DNA from: Setaria digitata
Lineage: Eukaryota; Nematoda; Chromadorea; Rhabditida; Setariidae
Length of the DNA: 61,867 nt
NCBI GenBank assembly: GCA_003640385.1
Contig: RCAB01000386.1
Location: forward strand, 1 to 61,867
Reading direction: 5' to 3'
Below the pieces are notes generated by a model. The model had not been told where the DNA came from, searched no databases, and saw only the letters and a list, made by a program, of their open reading frames with translations. Below, in pieces: positions 1 to 12,232 of the stretch. Numbering within the stretch: position 1 is the first letter of the stretch; each line of letters begins with the position of its first letter. The translations under genes were made by a program, and so were the position numbers.

Positions 1-187
1 ATATATATATATATATATGAAAGAAATGAATGACCAATCTCAGAGTTGCAGCCATTCCTGAGGGTATTAAATAAATAACAGTAAATGATATGTATAACTC
101 AAGACCGATCAAGATCAATACATGTACCCATACCAATGCAGTTGGATTTATCATGAGTGTTGAATCATTATATAAATGGTTATTTAC

Positions 188-3033
188 CTAAAGCAGGATT
201 TCGATGTTTACACAAAGCCTGAATTACAGCTCCGATATTTGCTTCCAGTTCTTCATCAGCCATTTTCAACTAAAATTGGTAAAAAAAAAGGCCAGTGGGA
301 ATGGCTTTTGTCGGAAACTCAATATTGGAAACATGCCTAAAATTATTATATTATAAAGAATCTTATCCTGTCTCCAACAGATACTAATCAAACCTGTCTT
401 AAACTTTGGTAATGTAAGCAAGATTTCTAATTTACCCGTCCTACGACAGTATCGCATAGACCCCAAATAGGCATGATTGGATCGCCTCGGATAATCAGTT
501 TCACGCCATCTTTGAATTTACTAATAATTTCGTGAAAATTATCACCAAGGCCCCCTAAAGAAAAACTGTGTAATTAATGAAGCCAGTTGACAATGAATTT
601 TCAAGTTATTGGAAGAAGTTAAACAACAGCACCTCAGCAAAAGGTTTGTAGGAAGTATACATTAGCAAGAACATATTCACTTTTTTTTTTAGTGAAAAAG
701 AACAAAGACACAGATTAATTATAGCGTTTCCATTACTAGCTAAAACGATCCCAAAGTAGCAATTTTAAAAATTCATATACCATTAATTTTATTTGGAAAA
801 CGTGATCTCAAAATTCCTCGTAAGGGAAGAATACTGGAAGCCATATCAGTATGTGCAACGCAGAAGTCATAATCGTCGATCCGGAACATTCCTTTGATAA
901 TCTGAAATCTATCAATTTCAAAACAAAGAAATACAAATGTATTACTAAGGCTCCCGAAAAGCATACTAAATTCTTCCCTTAGCTCTAAAATTTATTTTTT
1001 TTTTACCATTCATATGTTAATACTTGATTTTCTCAATTTTCTTTCCGGTAAAATTTCATAATTCTTCTTGTATCCTAGAATGCCCACCCAGAGAGTGTGA
1101 ATCTAAATATATTCGATCAGTAATACAAACCCTTCATGAATAGATTTCGATACCATAGATGATATTGACTAATTATAGGCATAAATAAATATCAGATCCA
1201 AATTTTCACCACTACAATTTCCAACTAAACAGCTTAAGAAGTACTAATCAAACTACTTGAAATTACCAATTTTGGTTTTCTTTAGTATGTGGTCAGAGAC
1301 GAATATCCAGACTTCAATGAAGTAATATAGAGCTATATTATCACACCTTTATACTCAAACCTTTTTAATCATATCTGGACCAAGTGCGATTTCAGCACCA
1401 GCTTCAACAGCTNACCAATTTTGGTTTTCTTTAGTATGTGGTCAGAGACGAATATCCAGGCTTCAATGAAGTAATATAGAGCTATATTATCACACCTTTA
1501 TACTCAGACCTTTTTAATCATATCTGGACCAAGTGCGATTTCAGCACCAGCTTCAACAGCTGCATCACGGTTACTTTGGTCATGTGCAAATGCCAATATT
1601 GTCCTTTTCTCGTTGTGGTTGAATGGATATGGAACTGGTACCAGTTCTTCGGAATCGCTAACCATTTTAGTCTTAAACATAAAATTCTTGGAAGAACAAG
1701 CATCAGAAATTAAGGCAATAGTAATGATACTCAGAAAAAGAAAAACTAAAACAGAAGTCTGAATTTAACCTTCTTTTCCGTTGTCATATTAAGTTCCATG
1801 CGTAAACGAACGCGTGCATTTGGATTATTGTAAATCGATGAATGTTGCATTTCTCTGTGAGTTAGAAAATAGATTAAGCTTCGAAAGAAAAACACATCAT
1901 GAGAAGTCCATTTAGCCACCAACACTAAGCTCAAGAAATTATAATAATAACCTGTGTAAGGTTCTGATTATATCATTAAAAAAAAGAAACAAGCAAAAAA
2001 TTAAAACATCAGCTGGTCTCCTGTGCTAAGATCATTTCTTCTTTATTTCTTTTAGCGGCTTTATAACATCTATCTAGTCAAAGGAAGTCACTAACATAAA
2101 CCTGATTCTTCTTCCCTTCAATTGTAACTCCCTAATCGAACGATTTTGTAATTAAATCGAGGATAGTTTAAAACCCAAACTCCCATTCAATTGTAATTTT
2201 TTTTAAATGGTTCGCCGAGTCTTGTTCTACTTATTAATTAACCAATGAGCAACTAAAATCCTGGTCACGCAAATGTCTAACCTGTGCATTCGTAACGCTT
2301 CTGAAACTGAGTAGTACTGAGTTTTGTATGCACTTCGAATAAAAATATTTGTGTTTGGCTTATCAGGTAGATGTGCTTCTTTCGCTGGATTCAGACGGCC
2401 AGGAAATTGCTCCGAAATTGAGGTCCTGATAAAAGAATATGTTAGTTTCTCTGTAAAGATAGTTGAATTCTCTTCCACCGGTTGTTAGAAAAGGAGGAAA
2501 AAGAAAATTCAAATTCATCTACATGTGCTTCATTCGAGAGATTTGGATTCTCTGCATGAAAGAGTACTTCTTCCGCTCCGCTTCTTTTGCTTCTCGTTTT
2601 AACCGTCTTTCTTGCCGTTCCTGCTTGGTAAGTGCGCGCTTCAAATTTCTCTTACGTCCTATAAGTGATGAGATAAGGAACCCCAGTGGATACTTGAAAC
2701 CAATTATTCTATAACTATTTCCTGGCCACTGCAACTGCTCCTATCAATTTTCTTCTGAATTCTTTTATTTAGAAAGGTATGAAGTGTGGAAGAACGATTA
2801 AATAAATTCGAAATTTTTTCATTTAATGGAAGATTTCGAGAAGCTTTCAGTCACAAATAAAATTCCCGCTCCTTTTTCCCTGCTAGAGTGAGTGAAATCT
2901 TACCTCGATTTTGTTGCAGATTTTGAACGAACGGAAAGAGTAAATAGAATTCAGAACGACCGGATACAAACTTGCTGGTATTGCTGATACAACAAGTAAC
3001 AGATATTATTTTGTTAAGTGTCAAGGGAAACAT
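188..3033 (-). CDS. mrpl-1: Mitochondrial large-subunit ribosomal protein L1 (3' part outside window)
   Basis: Exons read on the minus strand: 3033-2904, 2658-2523, 2425-2282, 1854-1770, 1671-1510, 901-781, 554-436 and 269-188. All phases agree, and the gene continues past the left edge through a donor at 187. The start at 3033 gives a basic, hydroxylated N-terminus suited to mitochondrial import, followed by a Lys/Arg/Glu-rich stretch (KQERQERRLKREAKEAERKK). The L1 domain then shows the family landmarks: an EALRMHREMQ helix, NNPNARVRLRMELNMTTEKK, the AFAHDQSNRDAAVEAGAE core with GPDMIKK, DYDFCVAHTDM, and the late GRLKMADEELEANIGAVIQ helix. L1 proteins bind 23S-like rRNA at the mobile L1 stalk and help release deacylated tRNA. 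An isolated N at 1413 with a 148-bp duplication repeats the end of exon 5 (see findings). About 326 residues are present; the final residues are missing. Confidence 0.9.
1265..1561. repeat. 148-bp direct duplication around a single N (probable assembly artefact)
   Basis: Bases 1265-1412 and 1414-1561 are the same 148 bp apart from two substitutions, separated only by the N at 1413. The right copy carries the end of MRPL1 exon 5. The left copy carries an extra truncated copy of that exon which would fall inside the following intron. Two unmerged contig ends from different haplotypes are the simplest explanation. Confidence 0.85.
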
Positions 3034-4775
3034 AATTTACAGGATGGCAGAGCCTGAAAGTGTACGCAAATTATACGGTTATTCTGAGACTAGTATCTCC
3101 TTGCAGAAAGCAGTGTCCCAGCGACCAAACTTTCCGGAAGGAAAACATTCAAAATTGGATACTAGTGCTGAATGAAAATTCTTTTATTCATCGCTTCTTT
3201 GGACAAAGGAATTCCTTTCCTGAAGAGAAAAGTACGGAATTCCGGTGAATACTAACAGTTCGGTTCACTAGAAAGCTTTGCAGAGATAAAACTAGGAGAA
3301 ACTCATTTATATCTCTGAAGATCATTAGTTATATTTATTGCATTTATCGGTACTACAATACAGCACTAAAATCTAGGACTGTGGATTTATTACAAAGAAA
3401 CTGAATCAGCAACGCCCGATAATGTACGTACGAAGTACTTTGCCAAATAATAATCTTGTTCAAACATTTTATTAATCGAAATGGCGAAACACATATCACT
3501 GAAATATGATTTATAACAAAGAACCAATAATTATAAGAATGAAACGATTTAACTGAACTTAAGGCATACCCGATATAAAACGGTGTTATCGATATGCTAT
3601 CAATCGGGGGTTTATCTTGGAGATACACTGAAAAAGAAGAGTGCTAGCTCTTCCTCAAGTACTTTCGATCAACATACAATCTTAAGATTTAATCAGAAAA
3701 TTCCTCGAGTGACAATAATACTTCCACACTCTTTATACCCTTCAGTTCGTACTTGTGTCACCCCTCAGTCTTGCTACTGAAATTCCCTTCCGTTCTACCT
3801 CAAAGATCTATAACATCAAATGATACGAAGAAGCCAGGTTCAAAGAGTAAAACCAATCAAAGTAATCAAGAATTATTAGTAACATACCACCATCAACAAG
3901 TAAAGAAATAAAACTGTAATAAACATTAGTTAAATCTCAAGCATTCAACTTGAAAGGAAATCAAATTAAAAAGAAACAGCACAGTTCAAACTTGAACGGT
4001 GTGATGTGGGCTAGCATATTAGTTCTACGGAAGACTTGCTTCTGAACTTCACGTTCCAATTCCCATCAGTTTCATTTTCACTTGGTAATTTTGAGTAACA
4101 AAATGGTACACGATGTACCTCTCATAAATTATTACTAAAATTGGATTAGCAATGAGAAGAAATGTAGCGTTGCATTAAATTACCTTTTCTTTTTTACTAA
4201 ATATTATCTATAAAAAAAATTTGAAAATAAATAAAATACATGAATTGGAACGAATTCTCAACCTATGACCTGAAATATGCACACTCTTCCATTTGTATTA
4301 AATTCATGCAATCAAAGGAATCGAAATAAAAATAAAGCAATATATAGCAGTCGAATTTGATAAAAAATATGAACAGAAAATTTCAAAAATCTAGAATTTC
4401 AATGCTTGTTACAAAAATGGTATTATTCACAATGAAAGGCTCTAAAATAAGCAAATATTAAATCCAAGGCGCGCAAACAATCATAAGACAACTGGAGAAC
4501 AATGACAACACACTGGCAGGAAAACTAAGCTACGCAAATTGTTGGAAACTTTTTGAAAATATTGGGTAGCTAATGAAGTACTAGTTCAATGGACCTGTGA
4601 GAGTTAAGTAAATCGAAAGTAATCTGAAACATTTCAGCAAGCACATGATCATAGGAGAACTAGTCCTTCCTCAACAATAGCTTCTCCAACAGCGCCAAGT
4701 TGAATCATTCACAAAAAATTCGAAAGCAAATAAAAGCTCAGTGATCACCATGGAACAAAGTTTTTTTTTTCTTTT

Positions 4776-4806
<31 letters not shown>

Positions 4807-5841
4807 CTGAGATAAGAACAAGAAAAGAGAATTGCTGAAAGATGAAATATAGAGAAAAGAAGATATTGCTTTGAATTGAAGAAAAACCCGGGAAGAGCAC
4901 AATAATCTTTTTCTTATCGAAATTAGCAAATCAAAAAAGAAAACAAAGGAAAAAGAATGAAATATTGTCATAAGAAATAACGGAAGCAAGCAACGCTATC
5001 GTACGATATGCGATGTGTTTTGATGATATGAAAGTTATGGGTAGGGAATTTGGACATACAGAATTAAGCGAAAAAAAAAAGTTATGAATTACTAAGAGTA
5101 CTAAGTCAAATCGGTTTTTCTGGAAAATCCTCAGAATTTATTTTTCATTTAATAGATCTACTTCTTCATAAAAAAAAAAACTTTTTTTTTCTTAGCTTTT
5201 TCATCACGCACCAAAACACATGCGAATATTTAAGCTATCACCAGGATTCCAGTTGTTCTTTTTTATATCGGCAACTTAAAGTACTTAACATTAATTTACC
5301 CGTTTTAAATAAGAAGCAAGAAGTGCAGTAATACAGAAATTACATATGTATGAGGTTCTTCAGAACTTTCAGTTGATGAGAATGAAAAAACATAGTATTC
5401 GAAATTCAGCATAAGAGTTTCTAGTAAAAACAAAAATAGTCTGGAATTCAATTCCACAGCTATGTAGGAAATAGCAAATCCGATGATCACTGACAAACCT
5501 ACTACTTAGATTGTAGAGAAAAAGCGACCTGACGGATAAACCAGTTCTCAATAAGTTACGCGGGGCTTTGCAGTATCTGGCTGTTATATCAGGGAAGAAA
5601 GTTACATTGAATAACACAACGAGCCTACTGATACCTAATCTTTTACGACTGCTTCAACTGTGAAAGCAACAGACAATTACGGAATGATTAGCAGACCAAC
5701 TATTGAGTGGAAAGATGGAAATAAATAGAAAAAGTAATATTATTAAGACAATAAGTAGTATCCATCAGCTTAAGTAAGCGATGTAAACTAATGAAATAGG
5801 AAGAAAGAAAAAAGGAAAAGAAAGAGAGGATGGAACAGTAA
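3034..5841. other. Intergenic, no gene recognised
   Basis: This 2.8-kb stretch lies between the MRPL1 start and the 3' end of rap-2. Short ORFs on both strands show no domain, no splice-consistent neighbours and no family resemblance. It holds a long T-tract at 4761-4806 and other A/T runs. The part next to 3034 must contain the MRPL1 promoter, but no motif could be assigned. Confidence 0.6.
4761..4806. repeat. Poly-T tract with two C interruptions
   Basis: Forty-six bases are almost entirely T (A on the other strand). It is a low-complexity homopolymer. No flanking target-site duplication was seen that would mark it as the tail of a retroelement. Confidence 0.9.
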
Positions 5842-7636
5842 TTACAGCACTATACAACATCCCTGATTTTGTTTAATACGCGCATTTTGAATATAATTCA
5901 TTTCGCGAACAATTTCGGCGAATACAGTATTCACGTTATGCGCGCTTTTAGCTGAGCATTCTGTGAATGGGCACGACCAATATTCTGCCAATCCAAGACC
6001 GTCCTCTGTTCGTACCTAAAAAAAGATAAACCAAATAGCAAGAACGGTGAAAAACTGGGATGGGTAATGTGAAAGCAATTAAGCAGTACTTCAAATTTTA
6101 CTTCAGTCATTTGAACAAGAGACGTAAAAAAAATTGCAGAAGTTCGCGTGAATGGTATCTCAAATATTGCCTATTCGCATCATCATTATTATTTCCTAGG
6201 CATTCAAGTTAAAATTTAAATTAATCGGAAATAATTACCTGTCGCTGATGAATTAGGTCACACTTGTTACCAACCAACAGGATAGGCACTTGATCGGTAC
6301 CCTAAAATTAGCTTTTTAAATCCTTCTGTTTTTTGTTACTTTCAGTCTCCCTATATCATATAGTTACAACATTTAATCCGAACCGATTTTAGAGAATACT
6401 GCCTTCATTACCAGCATGAAATGCTCGCTTATAGGAAAAATTCAGGAGTACGCAGTGAACCAGATTTAAATGAAACATATGTATAAGTCAATAAGCTACT
6501 AAAGCCGCACAAAGAATAGCTCACACTTACGCTCCACTGTAATTAATTGTTAAAGATTTACCTTAACCCTAACAATCTGCTCACGCATCGTTTTGATGTC
6601 ATGAAATGTTTGCTGACTTGTTATTGAATAAACCACAACAAAACCTTGTCCATTTTTGATATATAAATCGCGCATCGAAGCAAACTGTTCTGTGCCCGCG
6701 GTGTCCAGAATTTCTAGCACACATGGCTGGCCATCTACCTGGAAGTTTTTTTAAGGTCACTTAAGTATCACCAACTTTTATCGATGATTTAGAACTTATG
6801 AGCAATCTAAAACTTTTTGTTCTTAATTAAATCTTAATCACATTTCAATAATTGTACGTGTCCTTTCTGGATAATGGGAAATTTTCTTTCAAGTGGCAGC
6901 AAATTGTGAGGTATTTAACCTCGTTATCTGAGATAAATTAGTCAGCTGCTCATAAACGAATGTTACCGAAGAAATGGTACCATGATGCTGGGTATGCGAG
7001 CCTACCCTGCAAACAAAAAAGTTATCTAAAATTTAATTCTGAAGATCTTTATAAGAGGAAAACTCTGCAATCATGTTATCAAGAAAAGGGGATGATTCTT
7101 ATGGTAAAATGCAAAAGTTCAGGAAATAACTTCGAGCTCCTTTACATTATTTTCTTTAATAAGAGGAAGAAAGCAATAAATAAACCTCAATTTCTTTACG
7201 GTAAAAGTCTTCAATTGTCGGATCATACTTTTCAATAAATGTATTTGAGACAAACTGAACAGTTAGAGCTGATTTACCAACACCTCCACTTCCAAGCACC
7301 ACCACCTGAAAAAACAAACAACATCTCACATGCTATCATGCTTACAATGTAGTGGCAGCATTTGCATAGCATGTAGTAGATTGTTAAAATAAAACAATTA
7401 CAATTTCCACCTTAACCATAAACAGTATGGCTTTGCTTATGTCATTTCCTGAAAAAAAAAAAAAGTATGGCTAGTTTTTTCAGCTCAACTCAAAGCTTCT
7501 GATAAAATAGCAAATAGTCAAAAATTGTCACCTTGAACTCGCGCATACTCCAGNGTATGGCTAGTTTTTTCAGCTCAACTCAAAGCTTTTGATAAAATAG
7601 CAAATAGTCAAAAATTGTCACCTTGAACTCGCGCAT
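5842..7636 (-). CDS. rap-2: Ras-family small GTPase, Rap2 type
   Basis: Five exons: 7636-7622, 7305-7186, 6738-6562, 6301-6239 and 6015-5842, totalling 182 residues, the normal Rap length. The first coding exon holds only MREFK. The P-loop GSGGVGKS follows at residues 10-17, then the effector loop [25 protein letters not shown] (switch II), VGNKCDL (guanine specificity) and ECSAKS. Phe after the effector-loop EED-type acid (EDFYRK) and FASMRDLY are Rap2 features; Rap1 has EDSYRK and FTAMRDLY. The protein ends QGCCIVL, a CaaL prenylation box predicting geranylgeranylation and membrane attachment. Rap2 cycles between GDP and GTP forms and signals in cell adhesion and cytoskeletal control. The first exon occurs twice because of the duplication at 7554 (other copy 7546-7532); the outer copy is used here. 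Confidence 0.93.
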
Positions 7637-7643
7637 ACTCCAG
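7465..7643. repeat. 89-bp direct duplication around a single N (probable assembly artefact)
   Basis: Bases 7465-7553 and 7555-7643 match over 89 bp except for one C/T change, with only an N at 7554 between them. Each copy carries the complete 15-nt first coding exon of rap-2 and its donor site. In a corrected assembly there would be one copy. Confidence 0.85.
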
Positions 7644-8542
7644 TAGGATGGCGATGCAGGAAAGGATAGATCTCATTCAATGCTGCTCGACAAATCTGGC
7701 CTACAGTGTCAGATAAACTGTGATAGCGAAAAAGAGAATTTCCAACAATTTGGAATCGCACTCAGCAAACTGGCAAGTGAAGAAATTTAGAAAAATCTGG
7801 AAAAGAAAAAGAAGAAAACGACACTTTATGGATGTCATTTCGACACGATGTCAGGTAAGTAAAATTAAGAAACGAATTAAGAAGCACTTCAGCTCTTCGC
7901 AGACGGAAAGCTTGCAGGAACTGCTCTGAACGATATTAATAGATGGACCTTCTCTCGAAGACCTGTTTGCACATCACTCGATTGAGACAGCAGATGGACA
8001 ACGGCATCAGTGATACAGGACAGCAGGTACCACTGTAGAGAAGACTGATCCGAACTGAGGAGGAACTCGAGAGGAAAGGGAGAGATCGAGATTTGTGTGG
8101 AAGATGAACTGGAATTTGTAGATCTAAGGACTTTTAAGGGAAGCAAAGACTAATTCAAGCTGAAATCCCAAACAGCACGCGGATTTAGACGTCCTCAAAA
8201 CATCAGGAACAGCAGGCAATGAAAAGAGAGCTCAAGCTTACGAGAGTGTTGAAGAGAGAATAAGTCTTCATAAGGAACGGTAACAGATGAACAGATGAAA
8301 ATCAGAGAGATCACACAAAATAATGTGTGGATAAGGATGGAGAAGATTCCAACGAAAAATATTTGGCAATAACGGGAGGGACTGAGAGTGTAGAAGTGAG
8401 ATAATGGAATGTAGAGAAAATGAGTACATGGAGAAAGGAAAAGTATTTTTCTAAATGTGATAACATTTAGAGAAGGTAGTTGGGTTGGCACACGAATTGC
8501 AACAGCATCGCTAGATGGGAGCGCGATGATCTTCATGTCATT
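7644..8542. other. Non-coding, upstream of rap-2
   Basis: Nothing protein-like was recognised here. The region is purine-rich on the plus strand (many GA-rich runs), with ORFs of up to 113 codons on the minus strand that look like composition artefacts. It should contain the rap-2 5' untranslated region and promoter. Confidence 0.5.
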
Positions 8543-9200
8543 TAGTCCACTGGTAGATCCCGCTCCGGTCCGACCTCTCGCCGTCTAGTCCACCGGTAGA
8601 TCCCGCTCCGGTCCGACCTCTCGCCGTCTAGTCCACCGGTAGATCCCGCTCCGGTCCGACCTCTCGCCGTCTAGTCCACCGGTAGATCCCGCTCCGGTCC
8701 GACCTCTCGCCGTCTAGTCCACCGGTAGATCCCGCTCCGGTCCGACCTCTCGCCGTCTAGTCCACCGGTAGATCCCGCTCCGGTCCGACCTCTCGCCGTC
8801 TAGTCCACCGGTAGATCCCGCTCCGGTCCGACCTCTCGCCGTCTAGTCCACCGGTAGATCCCGCTCCGGTCCGACCTCTCGCCGTCTAGTCCACCGGTAG
8901 ATCCCGCTCCGGTCCGACCTCTCGCCGTCTAGTCCACCGGTAGATCCCGCTCCGGTCCGACCTCTCGCCGTCTAGTCCACCGGTAGATCCCGCTCCGGTC
9001 CGACCTCTCGCCGTCTAGTCCACCGGTAGATCCCGCTCCGGTCCGACCTCTCGCCGTCTAGTCCACCGGTAGATCCCGCTCCGGTCCGACCTCTCGCCGT
9101 CTAGTCCACCGGTAGATCCCGCTCCGGTCCGACCTCTCGCCGTCTAGTCCACCGGTAGATCCCGCTCCGGTCCGACCTCTCGCCGTCTAGTCCACCGGTA
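8543..9200. repeat. 43-bp GC-rich minisatellite, 15 units plus a partial unit
   Basis: A 43-bp unit starting TAGTCCACCGGTAGATCCCG begins at 8543, 8586, 8629 and every 43 bp up to 9145, with a 13-bp partial unit at 9188-9200. Units are identical except for one T for C in the first. Composition is about 63% GC in a genome that is otherwise strongly AT-rich. The period is not a multiple of three and stops occur on both strands, so it does not encode a repeat protein. Near-perfect identity implies recent expansion or homogenisation. Confidence 0.97.
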
Positions 9201-9959
9201 ACTTGCCATCTAATTTATCTCCTCCCTCCGGATTACCGTTACTTAAATAACTGTTAGCGGGGAGCCTTTGTAAGTTAGATTTGATAGAACAAAGAGAGTG
9301 ATAGAAGAGCAACACCCGTTCATACGCGAGTAGAGGAAAAGCCTTCCAGGGAAAGACATCGCGGAATAATCGCAGAAGGAAAGTGAGAATGAAGCTTGCA
9401 AGAAACGGGTGAGCACGAGGGTGGTTGTAGAGATAAAGGAGCGAGAAACGTTTAATATGGTTCAAATTTATCATAATGAATAAAAAAATTCTCGAAAGAG
9501 TGGAGTGAATCGATAAAGAAATAAGCAGGGAAGATATGACAATAGAGAGGAAGACTTTTCTAATTTAAAACACAAAGAACTAGACGAGGAGAAGGGAGTT
9601 AGGTGTTCCGGTGCATTCATTACTACTTCCGAGTGATGGGCAAACGATAATTGAATACGATAACTGTTTAAAGGTGATGAAGAAATGGCGTAGCTGGAGG
9701 AGGGAAGGGGGGAAGGCGAAGTTGACGTGTACTCATTTCAGGTTCAGGAAGAAAGTGACAAAGTCTGATGAAGGCAAACAAACATGCAAAGGAAGCTGAC
9801 AAGGTAGAATGAATTCGTTTCCCCTTTTTGCCACCATCTAATTCCTACAGCCAAAGGTCACTGCCACGCACGTGATATTTCAACTTAAGGCTTACCGTAC
9901 TGCTGTTAACTGGGCGATCACTTTGGTAATTTTATCACATTCCGTTTGCTACCATTTAA

Positions 9960-10215
9960 TACTAAATTTACCAAGTGAACTGCTGTTAAGTATTGTGATG
10001 AATTATTAATTGTTATCATTCGTCACTAATTAATTTTTATTAATTAATCGTCATTGTTTACTATTGATTAATTAATGTTATTTACTGCTAATTAGTGAGT
10101 ACTATTTGTTAGCCACTATTATTACTGATTATTAATAATTATCAATTATTTATTGCTCTTAAATTGCCATTAATTTTTAATTACTATCATTATTCATCAT
10201 TATTGTTGTTAATTA
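9960..10215. repeat. AT-rich low-complexity stretch (TTAATTA-like)
   Basis: ATTAATT/TTAATTA-type words recur throughout roughly 250 bp with almost no G or C. It forms no regular period. It may be a scaffold-attachment-like or simply degenerate simple sequence; function is unknown. Confidence 0.7.
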
Positions 10216-10350
10216 TAGATCTCATAAAATTTAGCTGAGTTGATTGGCAGCTGCCAAGATTTGCACAAATATTGTTATTTTAAATTCAGAAAAATTACCT
10301 CTAGAGTTTGACTTGAAATGTTGACAAAAGCACTGAAACGCTGACAAGGA

Positions 10351-10366
10351 CACACACACACACACA
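10351..10366. repeat. (CA)n microsatellite
   Basis: Eight uninterrupted CA units followed by TACACG. Confidence 0.9.
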
Positions 10367-12191
10367 TACACGAATTATTTGCGTTTTCAAATAAATGAAT
10401 TCATGAAACATATGTTGTCTATATATATTGAATAAGTTCATCTTTCCTTATCATTTCTTAACCGCTCACTAATTACTTAATTAACTGCTTGCATATTTTC
10501 CTTGGCGATACTTTTCTGTCCGTTGTTCTATCCCTCATTGTTTCTGCAAACTCAAATAAAGTTGAAATTTTATTTGACAGGAAGGGACTATTTCTTTTGG
10601 AAGGTCTATTTGATGTAGCACTTATAAGCAGGTTCACACTTTCTCTACGTCATTCTTTATGTAGCTCACGTGCCTCATTCAACGCATACGTATACACATA
10701 ATTAGTAATAATTTGAAAATGTGGATAGGAAGAGGAAAACATTCTGAAAAAAGTTTGCTGCGCGAACGATGAAGGACGAGGAAGCATTCTTCTGAAAATT
10801 GCTAAATCGTAAGAATCTCTGTTGGAGTTTTTCTCTCTCTTACTCCCTCTTTCCCTTTCTTTTTCATCTGTCTAGTGCTGGAGTAATCGCTATCGACATA
10901 ATAGTTTGCTAGCTCACAATTGTTCTCCCCACAGTTGACACCAACGATATCCCGTTTCCGTCCGGCAACTAACATAAGGATCGGGAACGGTTGATGATCA
11001 GAAGTGCTTGAAGTTGCAATCTTCCAGCTTGATAAAATCGGAAAGCAATACACGTTTCATTCGGAAGATGAGAAGCCAAATTCAGATCTATAGCAGCTGT
11101 TTGGAAGTTTAGGAAGGATTCTTCCTAGGCAATTTCGGTTGAGATGGCGAAACTTCATAAGAAGTAGCCTTTGTGTTGCTTCTGCTTCTGAAGAGCTTTT
11201 CTGCTGGCAAATGACATCTAAATTCTGTGACCTTTAATTAGAAAATTAGTTCCAGTAGAAGAGTTTATTTCCCTTCTGTGTAATGCGTTCAGTGATTGTT
11301 TTCGGGGAGAAGTACGGAGAGGTGCTGAGCAAGGACGTAATCACTGAAAACTAGTTCCGAATTGATCCTACAGTCTCATCTTGGCTACTGTTAATTTATA
11401 CTTATCGGAGATGTGTGAACTGTGGAGTACAGGGAGCGAAATTCCGATCAACTCCTGAACATCAGTCGATATTTGCTACTGATAAGAAGTGGATCATTTG
11501 AAAATCATTAACTTCTTGGAGGTTTCTTCAGGAATTCCAAATCAGTGCTAATGTTTTCCAAAAATGACACTGTCCTATCACACTAGCAGATCCTTACTTC
11601 ATGCAGATCGAAAGCTAAGTTAGAAAAAGAAATTCAGTCCTTTGCTGATCATTCCAGTCTAGGCGACCTACTTCTAATTCCAACAACATGGAAAACAAGA
11701 TTCTTCATTCCGAGGTGCAAGTGTGCTATAGTGCTACTTGAGGAAATACATTTTGACTAATTCTATAAACACAGAAAAACGAAGGTATACACATGTAGAC
11801 GATGACTGGTGCTTGAAGATTTAGGAAAAGAAGCAAAAAATACAAATATTAAATTAAAATATTACTCTTGGCAAAAGTAGTAGTGAGAAAAGCACTCATT
11901 AAGTCTGCGAACAAAATCAGTCTGCAACGCAAATGTTAGCCAAACTAGTAGGAATCATTCAGTAATGAATCTAGTGCCTGGTATCAGATATCAGATGTTC
12001 GTGCTACTGTTTATTAGCAATTACAATAATCATCCGTAATCACTATTCCCGGTTCGCTACGGTATTAACATGAACTGTTCCTTTGTATCAAAGCTTTCTC
12101 CTATTACCATCAATTTAATTGACACAAGAATGATGTTGAGAGGAAGGAAGAATCGCTGTCATAGACAAGCAAATCTCATTCGTCCGTTTTC

Positions 12192-12232
12192 CAGAAGTTT
12201 AGAAACTAGAACTAAGAAGTTTAGAAACTAGA
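12192..12232. repeat. Short tandem duplication
   Basis: The word AGAAGTTTAGAAACTAGAA occurs twice in direct tandem. It sits in non-coding sequence and has no evident role. Confidence 0.8.

Noticed and set aside
2972..3248. Plus-strand ORFs beginning MAEPESVRKLYGYSE near the MRPL1 start
   Set aside because: They overlap the antisense of the MRPL1 first exon, have no recognisable domain and no splice-compatible continuation; not strong enough to call a divergent gene.
9187..9474. 95-codon minus-strand ORF ending at the minisatellite
   Set aside because: No domain or codon-like constraint, and the repeat itself has stops in every frame; treated as chance.
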